DNA of 64,000 nucleotides from assembly GCA_022747635.1 (NCBI GenBank), contig JAKTNV010000009.1, positions 65,117,677 to 65,181,676 of the forward strand, written 5' to 3'. Of the stretch, positions 34,781 to 46,827 are shown piece after piece; position 1 is the stretch's first letter, and every line of letters starts with the position of its first letter. Source of the stretch: Hetaerina americana. Its lineage: Eukaryota > Arthropoda > Insecta > Odonata > Calopterygidae. Position numbers and translations under genes: made by a program. Under the pieces are notes generated by a model. That model saw only the letters and a program-made list of their open reading frames with translations. It made no database searches and was not told the DNA's origin.

Positions 34781-37700
34781 GAATAATCGTAAGCACACTT
34801 TTCATCTCAGCAGCGTCTATACCCTTAACTTAGTCAAATCTGTAATAGAAATAAGTTTTAGCAAGGTTCTCCGAGAGTCGAGAATATATCTCACCTTAAC
34901 TTTGGAAACAGACAAACTATTCCCTCAGAACACAACACCAAGTCTGAACCGAAAATGGAATTCTAGATATTAATGTCAGCCCTTGGTTCCTTATGTCCTA
35001 CGGGATTCCATAAGGGTTCAAGCGTAGCAAAAATGTATTCCTAATACTTAATGACACAGAGAGGGTATCTGGAGATCAACTACCTCTTTCGCCAACTACA
35101 TCCAGATAAATTTATTGAAGTGTTACAGAGAGTATGCAGCATGCTTTAAGCATCTTTGCTGAAAGCCAAAAGAAACCCACTTGAATTATCAGCTATTTCT
35201 TTTCTCTTAAAGACCAGATATTTATTATGGAATCAATAAGTAATTGAACAACGAAGTGTAAAGGAAGGAAGAAGACGGGAAAATTCACACTTAGATTGAA
35301 TCCAGGAACAAAACTGAAATAAAAAAACAACCCATCTGTCGGAATCGTGGAAAGATACATTGTTTTTCTTTACTTCAGTGATATTGGATTTCAACAAAGT
35401 TAAAATTGAAAACAACAAATATAAATCAGGAACAGAAGCAGTAAAAGGCGCAACGTTATGATGAAGTTATCCCTAAGAATCAATAAAATGTCAGAGAGTA
35501 ATTTCCATGAAATTAAAAGGAAAACTTAAAGAGAACAAGATAAAGATGTGAAGTGGCAATGGCATTAATGATGATTTTCAAAATGACAGAAGAGAAGAGC
35601 TCAGAAAAATATTATGGACACAAAGACATAAGAAACAGAAAAACTGTAATACATTCGTAGATAATGTACGAGTATATGCAACAGAGCATGGAAAATAAGA
35701 ATGTAATTCTTTGAATAAAAAAGAAGGCAATTTTTTGCATTTATTTTAGCCTAATGCGAATAAGTCTTTTACCTTTGAACAGAAAATGAAAAGTATTAAA
35801 TTAAAAGGATAATTCAAGCGCGGTAAAAAATATCATTTGATTTTCCATTAACGAAATGAATCAGCAGAAAGAAAATACATATTTTACCGTCGAAGTCTGA
35901 GGCACCGCCGGATAATTTTATCACCCAACAAACTTACCAAGTAAACTGATATTCTAACCACAACCTTTAGACAAATTGGAGTGCGCATTACTCCAGGCTT
36001 AGTAACTAATTCACGACAGCACGAGTAGGGTAATCTGAAACGGGAGAATGATCGTCAGATAATCCGGAAGAATACATACAGAATCAGGCTCTCAAGGGTC
36101 ACTTCGGGTCAAAGGCTCGCATTTCTGCATTTCTCCCCTAAGTAATTAGCGCCATTTCTCATCTTGAATAGTAAGTTTTAACTCAATGAGTTTATATCCT
36201 CCGTAGTCAGGAGAGCTCAGAAGACATTTTTGCTCGGCCTGAATCCGAATTCGTGTTCCACTTGTTAATTTTGGTCTAAAATGATTCTCCTATTTAACTC
36301 TCTTCAATCTCATCCCACTCGCAATCGGCTAGCTGTAACTGTTTCAATTTAAATAAATCTCATGCAAATTGTTCATAGAGTTGTAACAGAATAAATTCTG
36401 AATCACAGTCACCAAATGAAGGATAAGACTGGAGCCATTTTCAATAATAATTGCAACATAAATCAAACTAAATTGTATCAGATCCGCTTAACTATTTTAC
36501 CACCTGGCATTCACAAAATAAAGATCTATTGGTTACATATCGTTTGCAGGGATATAACAAAAACAGTACAGTTATAAATAGGTGGAATGTGATTGGAAAT
36601 AAATACCTGCGTTCACTTGTATTCATTAAACTTAAAATTTGTGCAAACGCTAAACAGTATTTTCCGATAATATTAACAAAATAATAATAGCCTTGCGTGA
36701 GAATGATAAATTTAAGAATTAAATTCTGTCAAAAGACAAAGAGTACGCAAGCCGAACGCCAGGGGAATGTGAGGCGAAAATTCCACCAGCATTAAACGTG
36801 GAAAAAAGATCGAAAGATCGAGGGAATTCCTGTTTTCGGGCCAGGGGGAGTGTACGATGGGTGGGCAGAGTATAAGGGAAGAGGGGACCCGATTTTGAAG
36901 AGGAGACGATCCTGTGACAAGGCCACCGGACGAGAAGATATATGGTTCAATCTTTTGGGGTGGGGTAGAGATGGGAGGGTGGAGACTAGTGGATGGATGC
37001 CGGGCGAGGAGTCCGGAACGATGGGGAAAAAACTAACCAAGACATATCGGAAAGGGGGAAATCCACATTAAGTACCATGGGAGATAAGTTTCCACTTCAT
37101 TTTTCTCTCCCACGAGAGAAGGAGAGGAGCTCTCGAAGAGAGCCGCCGTGACAAAAAGGACGAGCCCACGGGAAACATCCGATAAGAATTAAAAATAACT
37201 CGGAGAGGAACCGTAATGAGGTCATGCTTTAAAGTAAGGAATTAAATGGGCATGTAGCCGTGACACATTCTAAGGCACACAAATCCTCTTGAGACAGAAA
37301 GGTGCACGTCTGCAAATTTTTCCAGAGAAAATCGGTGGTGTATAACATCTTCGCTAAAAAATGGCAGAGAAAGATTCAAATATGCATGATTCTGAAGGAA
37401 CACTAATTTTAACCAATAGCCCCAAAGTTGGAATTTAATACAAAAATGTGTGAAAACTATTACAAAACGCAACGATAAAAAATAAGAGTGGGTAAACAGA
37501 TAATACCTACGAATGAATATCTCGGTTAATACAAAAGTATTTTGGCAAAAGAATGTGCAGATTTGCCAGCGTCTTCGAGACGGTGAGTATACAAGAAAAC
37601 CTTAAGTTAGGCGAACCAAGACGCATACCGCAAAATGGGTTCATTCGATCACAATTATCATTGCTCTTCACTAAAATGAAAACCAGACGATTTTTCAATT

Positions 37701-40700
37701 AACTTAGTAAAAGTCGATAAATGTATCACATGAAATGATAGGTTTAATCTATAATATACACAAGTCATCCGGAGCTCGAAATTTTTGAAAAGTACATTTA
37801 ATTCATAGGATTTAGTAGTTCAAACCAAAGACATGCATCAATTAGAAAAATGCACATAATATGAAACACGGCTTGAATAGGAGCCACGATTCCTATTATT
37901 TATTCCATCCCCCCTCGGAACAAAATTTAACTGGAAGAGAATATAGGGAAGTTTAAGGCAGTAAGGTCTGAGAAATATGCAAATATTTTGCAGTAATTCG
38001 ATGAGGGATCTTCCATTTCTAACATTTCGGTAGTTTCCAAAAACAAAACCGGTAAAAGTATCACATAGCACATAATATCAGGCGTCGACGACCCTTAATG
38101 GCTCTCCTGCGAGTCTTAATCGGAATAAACATTTTTCAATCACATAACCTAAAGATAATCGCTACTGGTACTAATACAGGTTATAGTTTTCTAGGAAGGG
38201 TCAAAACCTGGAATCCTGCATCGAAAACGGTCCAAAATAACGTATTAATACGGAGCTGCGAAGAAAGTAGCACAAAACTTAATCAATTCTAGGCTTTATT
38301 GACGCATTAATTTCCCAGAAAAAAATAGTGACAAGGAAAATACGCAAGTCACCTCACGGTTTCAATAAATATAATCATTTTTATCATGCTTCTATATTAT
38401 TCAATATAACTGCTTCAGTTATTATCATAGGGAACAAACTGGAATCTAACCCTTCTGCATTGATGCGTTAATAAAGACTTGTAGAAATACTGTGAGAAGT
38501 GAAAGAACAGACCAAGGCATAATATAATTAAGCCGAAACTGTAAGGGAGGACGAAGGGAGTTATGATGAGCGTGAGGGGCACAGAGAATGCGGCAATGGA
38601 CCTTGTGGGCTATTCCACCTCACACAGAAATTATTCCCGGAGACTGTAGCTAAATGCCTTGTTTACCCTCGACCATTCGGCAAGTCAAGATAGCCCCACT
38701 ACGGGGTTAGGAGTGCGAGAGATGAGGAAGAAAAAGGCGTAAGAATAAAAAAATTGGGGCTAAACAAAAGTACGGGGAGAGTTGAGTGAGTGATTGCGTT
38801 AGCAGAAGAGGCCTTCGAGAAGGACGGCAGGAGGGGAAGTGAGGGCGCGGGGGAGGGTGAGGGCACAATGGGGATGACGGGCCCATCCGGAACCGTGGTG
38901 TCACGCAGGCCACTTTGCTCCGTGAACATCCTGAGGCGCGACCATCGACCCCATAAATTTTGGCGAACCTTCAGAACTTTAGAAGGGAACGATCGTTTTG
39001 AAGAGGGCGATGCTCTCTTCAAAGCGATCCCTCCTCACAATGGGATGCATTCCTAAGTACCCGCAAAGTAGAGTTTTTACGCAGCGAACTTTTCTTTCTT
39101 GTTAGCAGCGATTCCATTCATTTCTCCACTTTACTTCCAACACGAGGGCACCCCAAGTGGAGTATTCCGACAGTCGGATGAGACGTTAAATTTTGGACCC
39201 CTTGGTTCCGATCGCTAAGAGTAGACTAATCCAGGTGTCAGGTTCCTCCCCACCCTCCCTTCCCCATTCCCGGATAAATGTGCTTCCACTAAATTATCCA
39301 TGTCATCTATCCCTACTGGGGCAAATAACTTGCAACCGTCGGTCGCCAACCCTAATAACTGCTACTACTACTCCATTTATATTAAGAGTTCAGAGTCATT
39401 CTAACGCTCGGAAAATATGCAAATTTAGTTACCCAAACCTAGGCATACGGGTTTATGGATTAGGTCCCATTACATCCCCCATAGCTGATAAAGGGATCAG
39501 GAATATGTTATTGGAAGCTTCAAAACAAGGTTACTCAATTAAATTGCTTTTATTTAGGCGAGTTCCTTCCGCTATAACACCCCATCTGTTTTGCGTGCAT
39601 GTATACATCACTGGAAATGTACAGAAAAAGTATGCCAGGGCTAACTATAAGGCTACATGGTATAGAATTTTAATTATAACTATCCTAAGCTAACTATAAG
39701 GCTACATGGTATAGAATTTTAATTATAACTATCCTAAGGTTTAGAAAAAAAGAAATGAGACTCAGTGGTAGCCAAACCCTCCTATTTCCCCGAGAAGTGA
39801 ATACTAAATTTTGCCATGCCACCATATTCCACAGTTGGAGAACATGTTTCCGACAAGTATTCCGCGATCTATCGGGTGTTGATGAGTAATAACGATAGTT
39901 AGTTGTTTTCGCAATTAAGAAATATCAAGATACCCGAAACAGATCTCTGAATGCTCCGGGGTAAAAATACATTGTTTTCTACGGCATGTAACATACATAT
40001 AATTACTTCAATGGTAATACGAAAAACATATCGAAATTTAACGACTATTGTATTCACTGGCAACCATGCTCTTTTGTGCCAATAAAATTCGATGCAAGAT
40101 TAATTCACGTCATAGTACATCAACTGAACATCATCAGTGCAAGTTATGTCTACATCCCAGAGCGATATAATGTCAAGTTTCCAAAATATATTCAACAGGG
40201 CGTGTTTTCTAATTTCACTGTTTCCAACCGAAATCCTCGTTCCTTCGATGAAAATGCATTCTGGTGCTCCCGGCCACTCTTTTGATTACTGGTGGAATGC
40301 GGCAGTCTTACATTCCCTTCTTTAAAAGGCGTCTAGTTATTTGAAGCCACGACAACAAAATTACTAAACATTACAAGATACGAACAAAGGCGCGCCACAT
40401 TACTGCACAGATTACCTCCCCTGCAGATCCTTACTTTAAGGATTACACACTAGGCTATGCTCCTAATTTTCCAAAATGAAAAAACCCGAGCGTGGCCGGG
40501 TAAACAACTGCGCCGTATAATCAGATTCCAGTTCCCGCAGGCAGTGATTATGTTCAACGCATTTTTTCACCGTTTGCCAGTCGATATCGCAGAATTTTTA
40601 AGGAGCCTTGGATCCGCTCAGTTCGGGATGGTACAAAGAAAATGAGGTTACTCGAAATCGATACCCATGCTCAGCTTAAAGGAGGGAAAGAATCCCCTGA

Positions 40701-42125
40701 TCCTACAGAACACCACGTTTTTCAAATACTTTAATGACCTTGGATGGAAGAGGGATCCGGATTTTGAGAGATAAAGACTGCCGTTCCAAAAATATGCCGC
40801 AGAGAAGCAGGTCTCGTTCTCGACGATTTTCTCGTGGAATTATTCCAAGCAAACAAATAAATTATAATTCAGATAGCTTTCACTCAAACCGCGACTAGTT
40901 CTGCGTGGAGTATAAAGAGATGGAAAACGTGTGTGGCCTTTTGTTACAAAACAACAATCACGGTCTTCGGTAAGAGAATGTACAATTAAAAGAAATTAAT
41001 CGTATTTACTGGGGAGAGATTTTTGATCTGACCTGCGATTCGCATCCATGACTGCATTATACGAGTACATATACAAATCCCGTTTAATATAAAATATCAT
41101 CAATAGAAGAAAGATAAATATTTCCCACAAAAATAGGGGAAGGCATGTATTTACATTCAATTATTAAAAAGTACTTCGATGAATTAATTCAGAAATATAA
41201 TTATACGTACGGGTTATTTCAACCGTATTTTTACGAGAAGTATTCAACTGTAACTGTATTCCACCCTGAAACGTGAAATAATGTAGTCTACTGGAGAATA
41301 AAATAATAAGTAGCATCAACTTACATAAATCAACATTAATTTTCGACGAGAGAAAGGCATAAAAATTATAGTGACAGAGAACAAAATACGAGTTATCTAA
41401 ATGAAGTGCTCAAAAGAATGGTCATCATTAAATGGACGGAGTGAATTTAATACCCAAGGAAAACTCTACAAAACTTTTATAAACGAGTAGCTATAAAAGA
41501 ATAAACACACAATTGTGCTTGTCTCAAGTCAATAAAGTTTTCTGAAGAAATTACGCAGTAATTATAGCACAACATTGGAAGACCTGGGATAAAATTAACA
41601 GCTCTATAAGAGATTTAGTGGAAAAGTTCTTTCATGTTTAGAATTAAAATGCCTCCGGGCTATCCACAATTCAACTTCTTTGTCTCACGACCTGTTTTCA
41701 TGCTATCTCTTCATTTTCAAGAGAAAATGTTCAATATAAAATGACGCCGGAGCGTCTAAAAACGTGTATGTCTAAAAACGCACTTAGCAGACAGACAGCG
41801 CAAAGTAATTTATTTATTAAAATTCAAAAATAAAGCAAACCCCAATGTATGATACTTGAAAAGAGAGAGAAATACTCTATTTTGGCGGCCGATTTGGAGA
41901 CATTCACCTCATCTAGCATCCAGCCCATAAGAAGGTATTGAAGCAAGTAAAGGAAAGAAATTATGATGAAGCAGAAATATTTTGATTACCAACTACAGAT
42001 GCTTTCCGCCAAATAAAAAGAACGAGAGCTATCAAGAAAACAGAAGACGAAAGCAGTCGTGCAGTGTGTGAAACTCTTTGTATTAGAGGCATGTCCCATT
42101 GGAAAAGCAGATCAGATAGAAGAAT
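34781..42125. other. Unassigned DNA
   Basis: AT-rich with GC-elevated patches at about 36780-37170, 38560-39060 and 39190-39480. Frames in these patches mostly start at non-ATG codons and carry no family motif. A 49-bp direct duplication is at 39641-39738. Confidence 0.4.
39641..39738. repeat. 49-bp tandem duplication
   Basis: Two adjacent perfect copies of a 49-base unit that begins CTAACTATAAGGCTACATGG (39641-39689 and 39690-39738). Perfect identity suggests a recent slippage or assembly event. Confidence 0.95.
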
Positions 42126-42129
42126 ACTA

Positions 42130-42430
42130 TATAAGGCTTTGAAACGTAGTGCCGGAGGCGAGTTCTGAAGATCAAATGGACAGATTAAATGAGACAAAGA
42201 AGAGTGGAGGAGGTGGACAATCATGAAAAGGGCAAAGTGGGTATGGAAAGACTTGAAGCATAATGAATTATTTTGAATCAAAACAAAAGGAATATAGAAG
42301 TGAAAGCCATGGGATAAATAAGTAGCTTCAGATGGGGCAATTAGGAGACGTATGTAAAGAAGGATATTAAACGATATAATAAGACAGAGAAGAGGAAGTA
42401 TGGAGGGTAGTAATAAATCAACCTTCATAT
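42130..42430 (+). pseudogene. LINE C-terminal relic, family A
   Basis: The plus strand reads GFET, a stop, then CRRRVLKIKWTD and NHEKGKVGMERL, and in another frame WRVVINQPSY. This matches the end of a LINE polyprotein (FEMWCYRRMLKIKWTDRVRNEEVL ... WRAAANQPSD). The same block in better shape is at 59.7-59.9 kb. The antisense 165-codon frame over it (41961-42458) is a shadow. Confidence 0.65.
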
Positions 42431-42439
42431 CGAAATAGT

Positions 42440-43741
42440 AATTATGACAGGATAACATCAGTACATATGATACCAGACAAATGCGTGAGACTGAGCAGAA
42501 GTAATTCTAATATTAGATAGTTAGGTCAAAATTTGGTGGTCAAAATGAAATAGAATGCGAAGAGTATTAATACTCACGTCATGTAAATGCCGAAGAATAA
42601 TATATTAGCGGGTGATACAAGTGATCAATATTAAAAATACTCCTTAACTTTATTCGACCGCAAACTGCTCACACGACTTTTTTACTGATCAACTTTTCTA
42701 CCTAATTGGCAATCGTAAACCTTTCGGTCAAATACGAATTATTAAGGAAGTGTGGCGGGGATAAATGAGAGGACAATGGAATAGAGAGTCACAGCAAACT
42801 GTTTTTCATATTGCAAACGGCAGCTGATGAGAAGAGTCGAACCGCACAGTCGCTCAAAATTCAGGAATAACTTAACTTGAAGTGAACGCGTGAGATCGAA
42901 GCTTACGGCAATAATAGAAATTACAGCATATAGGAGTGTGACGTGACTTAAGTACGTGACAAGGGACGATCCATCATGAAGACGAGCTCACGTGCCCACG
43001 CCCCACGTCACCGTGAACCCGCGAGTCTTGGTACGGGCGGAGGGGGACGCTGCATGGGAGCCCGACGAGGGTCACGGCCGGGGAGGGAGAATGCGACGGC
43101 CCTCACCCGTCTCCACCTCCTCCTCATGATTCCCTACGCATACTATGGGCTCATGGGTGACAGACCATTTCTTCCTCGCCTACTAAGAGGGTCAGGTCAC
43201 GGAAGAGTAGTGGCGTGCAGGGCATTATTCTTTTGCCACAAGGTGTCAAGTATTTCATTCCACATCTCCAAAGCACGCAAATCCTTCCCCCAATAACACT
43301 TCTCACTCTATATACTTGCATACAAATTCATCGGCGGCGAAAAAGAATAAATTCAACATTTCAATATTATGGATGTTCACAGGAACCATAAAAGAGTCAA
43401 TAGTTCCACACTATAGACTGTGCTACCTACCTAAATCTAGGAAGTTATCTCCTGGGTGTGACTTCGGTGGCAAGTATTCCGATATTTCGTCGCTAGCGGA
43501 GAAAATTATATTTCAATTCCGTCCATCTTTCACTACACTCTCTGATAGAGGAGACCACTGCAAGATGCATTTTTGATTACTACCGCCATTTTACGATGAG
43601 ATTGTAATAATATTTTTATAATTGATAAAAGAGATTCACACCACAAGTGAATGATTTAAGGCTCAATTTTACTCATCGCTGTGTAACATTCACCGTAGTT
43701 TTTATATCAATCAAGTCATACTACTAACACAATGTTTTAGT
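42440..43741. other. Unassigned DNA
   Basis: A GC-rich patch at about 42940-43240 has a 106-codon ATG frame (42976-43296) whose product is Arg/Gly/Pro-rich at the start and unfamiliar. A gene is possible but not supported. The rest is AT-rich. Confidence 0.35.
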
Positions 43742-43754
43742 ATATCACCTTACT
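43742..43754. repeat. 13-bp target-site duplication, left
   Basis: ATATCACCTTACT, repeated exactly at 46943-46955. It directly abuts the left end of the Penelope-like element. Confidence 0.9.
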
Positions 43755-43799
43755 TGATTTCCACATTTTTCGGGCTGCGTCCGCGTATGTCGTTTAAAA

Positions 43800-43838
43800 G
43801 TACAACAGTTTCGCCAGCTATCCTGCTGGCGTCCTCAG
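43800..43838 (-). ncRNA. Hammerhead-ribozyme-like motif, left end
   Basis: The minus strand reads CTGAGGA, then C, a perfect six-base stem (GCCAGC/GCTGGC) around AGGATA, then GAAAC and TGTTGTAC. This fits the hammerhead order CUGANGA, stem II, GAAA, short stem III and GUA cleavage triplet. There is one unpaired C before stem II, and helix I is weak. Type I minimal hammerheads are reported in Penelope-like terminal repeats. Confidence 0.55.
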
Positions 43839-43869
43839 GTCAAGGATGAAAAGAAGCTTGTTGTCCCGT

Positions 43870-43877
43870 CTTATATA
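43870..43877 (-). promoter_or_regulatory. TATA box in element end, leftward
   Basis: TATATAAG on the minus strand, about 32 bases upstream of the hammerhead-like core. Two ATTGG (inverse CCAAT) motifs lie further upstream, overlapping the end of the coding frame. It would initiate transcription out of the element to the left. Confidence 0.5.
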
Positions 43878-43917
43878 GGAAAAATCCGGCGCCAATACCG
43901 GGAAATTTCTTGGCCAA

Positions 43918-46050
43918 TCAGGGAACGTCCTCATATTTGCGCGGGATTATTCGTTTCCACGCACTGTGGAGTGGATATCCATCCTCTCTGTTAAAATTTT
44001 TTGGCCTTTTAACGATTTCAATGGCCTCTCTGATTATTCTCTGGAAGTATTTTCCTTCTTTCGCTATTATTTTAGCGTCGTCGAAGAGAATAGAGTGTCC
44101 AGGTTCACTCCAGGCGTGCTCAGCGATGGCCGATGCTCTAAACTGTTTGGCCTTGGTTGCCCTCTGGTGTTCACTCATGCGTGTTTTCAGCGCTCTGCAC
44201 GTTTCACCGATGTACCATTTGCCACAGGAGCATGGCACTTGGTACACGCCTTCTGATATTAACGGTGAAATTCCATCCTTGGGTCCGGGTAGGGTGTCAG
44301 CTATCTTGGTGACGCAGTTGAATCTGGTCACCACATCATGTTTCCTTAAAGCCCTCGCGATTCTTTCCGAAGTCCCTGTGATGAAGGGGATGGTGACGTA
44401 AGCCTTCGGACGTGGTCTGGAGTCTTCCTCTCTGTCAGGAACAGCGGTGGTTTGTCTCTTCTTTTCTTCCTTCTCGGCCCTTTTTTGGATCATATGAGCG
44501 CTGTATCCATTCCTTTGCAGGGCATTTGTCAAGTGTTTCTTCTCGTTGGCAATAGAATCGGAGTCACATATTTTATATGCTCGGTTGACAAGTGTGTCTA
44601 CCAGTGAGGTCTTCTGACTGGGATGGTGGTGCGATGCAGCATTAAGGTAGCGGTCGGTGTGAGTAGGCTTCCTGTATACTCTGTGTCCAAGCCTCCCATT
44701 CCCTGTATTTCTCTTCACCATGACGTCCAAGAAGGGCAGTTGATGATCCTTTTCCACCTCCATAGTGAAGTGGATGGCTTGATGCTGTGAGTTCAGATGT
44801 TTCAGGAACTTTTTTAATTCTTCCTCTCCGTGTGACCAAATGACAAAAGTGTCGTCGACATATCTTAGCCACAGTGAGGGCCGCTTGTCGCAGGATTCCA
44901 GTGCTTTCTTTTCGAAGCTCTCCATGTAGAGGTTGGCCACAACCGGGGAGAGGGGTGAGCCCATCGCAGCTCCTTCCATCTGCTCGTAATGGTCACCATT
45001 CCATAGGAAGAAGGAATTGCGGAGGCAATGCTCCACCAATCCTGGAAAGTCCTTAGGGATTCCGCGGGAGGTGAGTTCCTTGATGATATTCAGCGATTCC
45101 TCAATAGGGACGCTGGTGAAAAGCGATTCAACATCGAAGCTGACCATGAGATCGTTGTCGTGGATGGTGATGTTTCTTATTACGTCAATGAAATGCGTCG
45201 AGTTTTTTACGAAGCTGGGTGTCTGTCCGACGTGGTCCTGCAGAGACCGCGCCAAGTACTTGGCGAGTTGGTAAGTCGGAGCGTCAATCTGGCTCACAAT
45301 CGGTCGGAGAGGTACATCCTTCTTGTGAATTTTGGGCAGGCCGTACAGTCTCGGTGGTTTCGGTGCAGTCGGAAGCAGGCGTCGTTGCTCTTCTTTTGGA
45401 ATAAGCGATCGTTTAATGATAGCCCTTGTGCTTCTCTCCGTCTTGGCAGTCGGATCGCTTTTCAATTTCCTATAAGTCGGACTGCTGAGGATGAGCGATA
45501 TTTTCCCTTCGTAATCCTCTCTATTTATCAGGACTGTTGCGTTGCCTTTGTCAGCTGGTAAAATGATTATACTCTCGTTGTCCCTTAGCTCCTTCAGTGC
45601 TCTCCTTTCTTTGCCGATGGTGTTTGATCTTGGTGGTTTTGCGCCATGGAGGATACGTGCGACATCTTCTCGGATTTCGTCGGCGGCCGCCTTCGGAAGT
45701 CTCCGGATCGATGACTCTACCTCCGCGATGATCTTCTCAAGTGGTATCGTCCTTGGGGTCAAAGCGAAGTTCAGACCCTTAGATAAGACTGCGAGGGTGG
45801 CTTCATCTAAATGAAGGTCCGTCAAGTTCACAACCGATTGGCCATTGTCAGCCCCATTAATCGAGGTCAGTGGATGCTGCTTACAATGAAGTTTGTTGAA
45901 TTTGTTGACTTGCTTTTCCCGCGTCGCCATTAGACTGGCTCGGGAAGAGTCGTACGTAATCCGCTCGGTTGTGTCCCAATCGTCAGCTTGTAGGGTGGCA
46001 GCCAGCTCCAAATGAATATAGTACAATTCTTCGGAGAGGCGGTCGAGGTC
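43918..46050 (-). CDS. Penelope-like reverse transcriptase/GIY-YIG endonuclease, 5' truncated
   Basis: About 710 codons are open without a stop. Numbering from the first codon of the open frame at 46074: DKGNATVLI (175-183) is the N-terminal DKG block; LYGLPKIHK (243-251) and LRPIVSQIDAP (256-266) follow. Palm motif A is FDVESLFTSVP (313-323), motif B MGSPLSPVVANLYME (371-385), and the catalytic YVDD is at 405-408. LPFLDVMV is at 446-453. The endonuclease has GVY (609-611) and YIG (621-623), with R627 or R632, H636 and E684 as likely active-site residues, plus CSC at 614-616. The first few codons before 46050 come from the joined inverted copy, so the true start is lost. Without its N-terminus the protein may be inactive, although both catalytic domains look intact. 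Confidence 0.93.
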   Translation of the reverse strand, partial: DLDRLSEELYYIHLELAATLQADDWDTTERITYDSSRASLMATREKQVNKFNKLHCKQHPLTSINGADNGQSVVNLTDLHLDEATLAVLSKGLNFALTPRTIPLEKIIAEVESSIRRLPKAAADEIREDVARILHGAKPPRSNTIGKERRALKELRDNESIIILPADKGNATVLINREDYEGKISLILSSPTYRKLKSDPTAKTERSTRAIIKRSLIPKEEQRRLLPTAPKPPRLYGLPKIHKKDVPLRPIVSQIDAPTYQLAKYLARSLQDHVGQTPSFVKNSTHFIDVIRNITIHDNDLMVSFDVESLFTSVPIEESLNIIKELTSRGIPKDFPGLVEHCLRNSFFLWNGDHYEQMEGAAMGSPLSPVVANLYMESFEKKALESCDKRPSLWLRYVDDTFVIWSHGEEELKKFLKHLNSQHQAIHFTMEVEKDHQLPFLDVMVKRNTGNGRLGHRVYRKPTHTDRYLNAASHHHPSQKTSLVDTLVNRAYKICDSDSIANEKKHLTNALQRNGYSAHMIQKRAEKEEKKRQTTAVPDREEDSRPRPKAYVTIPFITGTSERIARALRKHDVVTRFNCVTKIADTLPGPKDGISPLISEGVYQVPCSCGKWYIGETCRALKTRMSEHQRATKAKQFRASAIAEHAWSEPGHSILFDDAKIIAKEGKYFQRIIREAIEIVKRPKNFNREDGYPLHSAWKRIIPRKYEDVP

Positions 46051-46060
46051 AGAAGACCTC
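46045..46060. repeat. Junction hairpin between the two copies
   Basis: GAGGTC-AGAA-GACCTC is a perfect six-base palindrome exactly where the minus-strand copy meets the plus-strand copy. The homologous site at 44603-44618 contains only the GACCTC side. A hairpin or microhomology of this kind would let a nascent cDNA fold back or switch template. Confidence 0.8.
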
Positions 46061-46748
46061 ACTGGTAGACACACTTGTCAACCGAGCATATAAAATATGT
46101 GACTCCGATTCTATTGCCAACGAGAAGAAACACTTGACAAATGCCCTGCAAAGGAATGGATACAGCGCTCATATGATCCAAAAAAGGGCCGAGAAGGAAG
46201 AAAAGAAGAGACAAACCACCGCTGTTCCTGACAGAGAGGAAGACTCCAGACCACGTCCGAAGGCTTACGTCACCATCCCCTTCATCGCAGGGACTTCGGA
46301 AAGAATCGCGAGGGCTTTAAGGAAACATGATGTGGTGACCAGATTCAACTGCGTCACCAAGATAGCTGACACCCTACCCGGACCCAAGGATGGAATTTCA
46401 CCGTTAATATCAGAAGGCGTGTACCAAGTGCCATGCTCCTGTGGCAAATGGTACATCGGTGAAACGTGCAGAGCGCTGAAAACACGCATGAGTGAACACC
46501 AGAGGGCAACCAAGGCCAAACAGTTTAGAGCATCGGCCATCGCTGAGCACGCCTGGAGTGAACCTGGACACTCTATTCTCTTCGACGACGCTAAAATAAT
46601 AGCGAAAGAAGGAAAATACTTCCAGAGAATAATCAGAGAGGCCATTGAAATCGTTAAAAGGCCAAAAAATTTTAACAGAGAGGATGGATATCCACTCCAC
46701 AGTGCGTGGAAACGAATAATCCCGCGCAAATATGAGGACGTTCCCTGA
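46048..46748 (+). pseudogene. Penelope-like endonuclease domain, inverted partial copy
   Basis: The copy begins at the codon equivalent to residue 487 of the main frame (QKTSLVDTLVNRAY) and runs to the normal stop. It keeps GVYQVPC, YIGET and the C-terminal RKYEDVP end, and lacks the whole reverse transcriptase. One residue differs from the main copy (FIAGTSE here, FITGTSE there). An open frame continues upstream to 45969 only by reading antisense through the main copy, so the upstream residues are spurious. Confidence 0.9.
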
Positions 46749-46788
46749 TTGGCCAAGAAATTTCCCGGTATTGGCGCCGGATTTTTCC

Positions 46789-46796
46789 TATATAAG
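46789..46796 (+). promoter_or_regulatory. TATA box in element end, rightward
   Basis: TATATAAG, with ATTGG motifs at about 46748 and 46770 upstream. A start about 30 bases downstream would fall just before the hammerhead-like core at 46828. It would fire out of the element into DNA to the right. Confidence 0.5.
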
Positions 46797-46827
46797 ACGG
46801 GACAACAAGCTTCTTTTCATCCTTGAC

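Larger units (their letters stand above)
43755..44618 (-). repeat. Penelope-like terminal inverted repeat, left arm
   Basis: Exact inverted partner of 46048-46911 in length (864 bases) and, except for one substitution I saw, in sequence. It holds the end of the main open frame, TATA box and hammerhead-like motif. Confidence 0.95.

Noticed and set aside
39193..39693. 166-codon plus-strand frame
   Set aside because: TTG start, no recognised motif, and its end lies in a 49-bp duplication.
41961..42458. 165-codon minus-strand hydrophobic frame
   Set aside because: It starts at a non-ATG codon and lies opposite a LINE C-terminal relic; the hydrophobic look comes from complementing a purine-rich strand.
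43910..44401. 163-codon plus-strand frame over the Penelope-like element (and its mirror at 46265-46756)
   Set aside because: It is the antisense shadow of the endonuclease domain; the sense frame carries all conserved motifs.
45969..46047. N-terminal extension of the short Penelope-like frame
   Set aside because: These codons are antisense to the main copy and only happen to be open across the junction.
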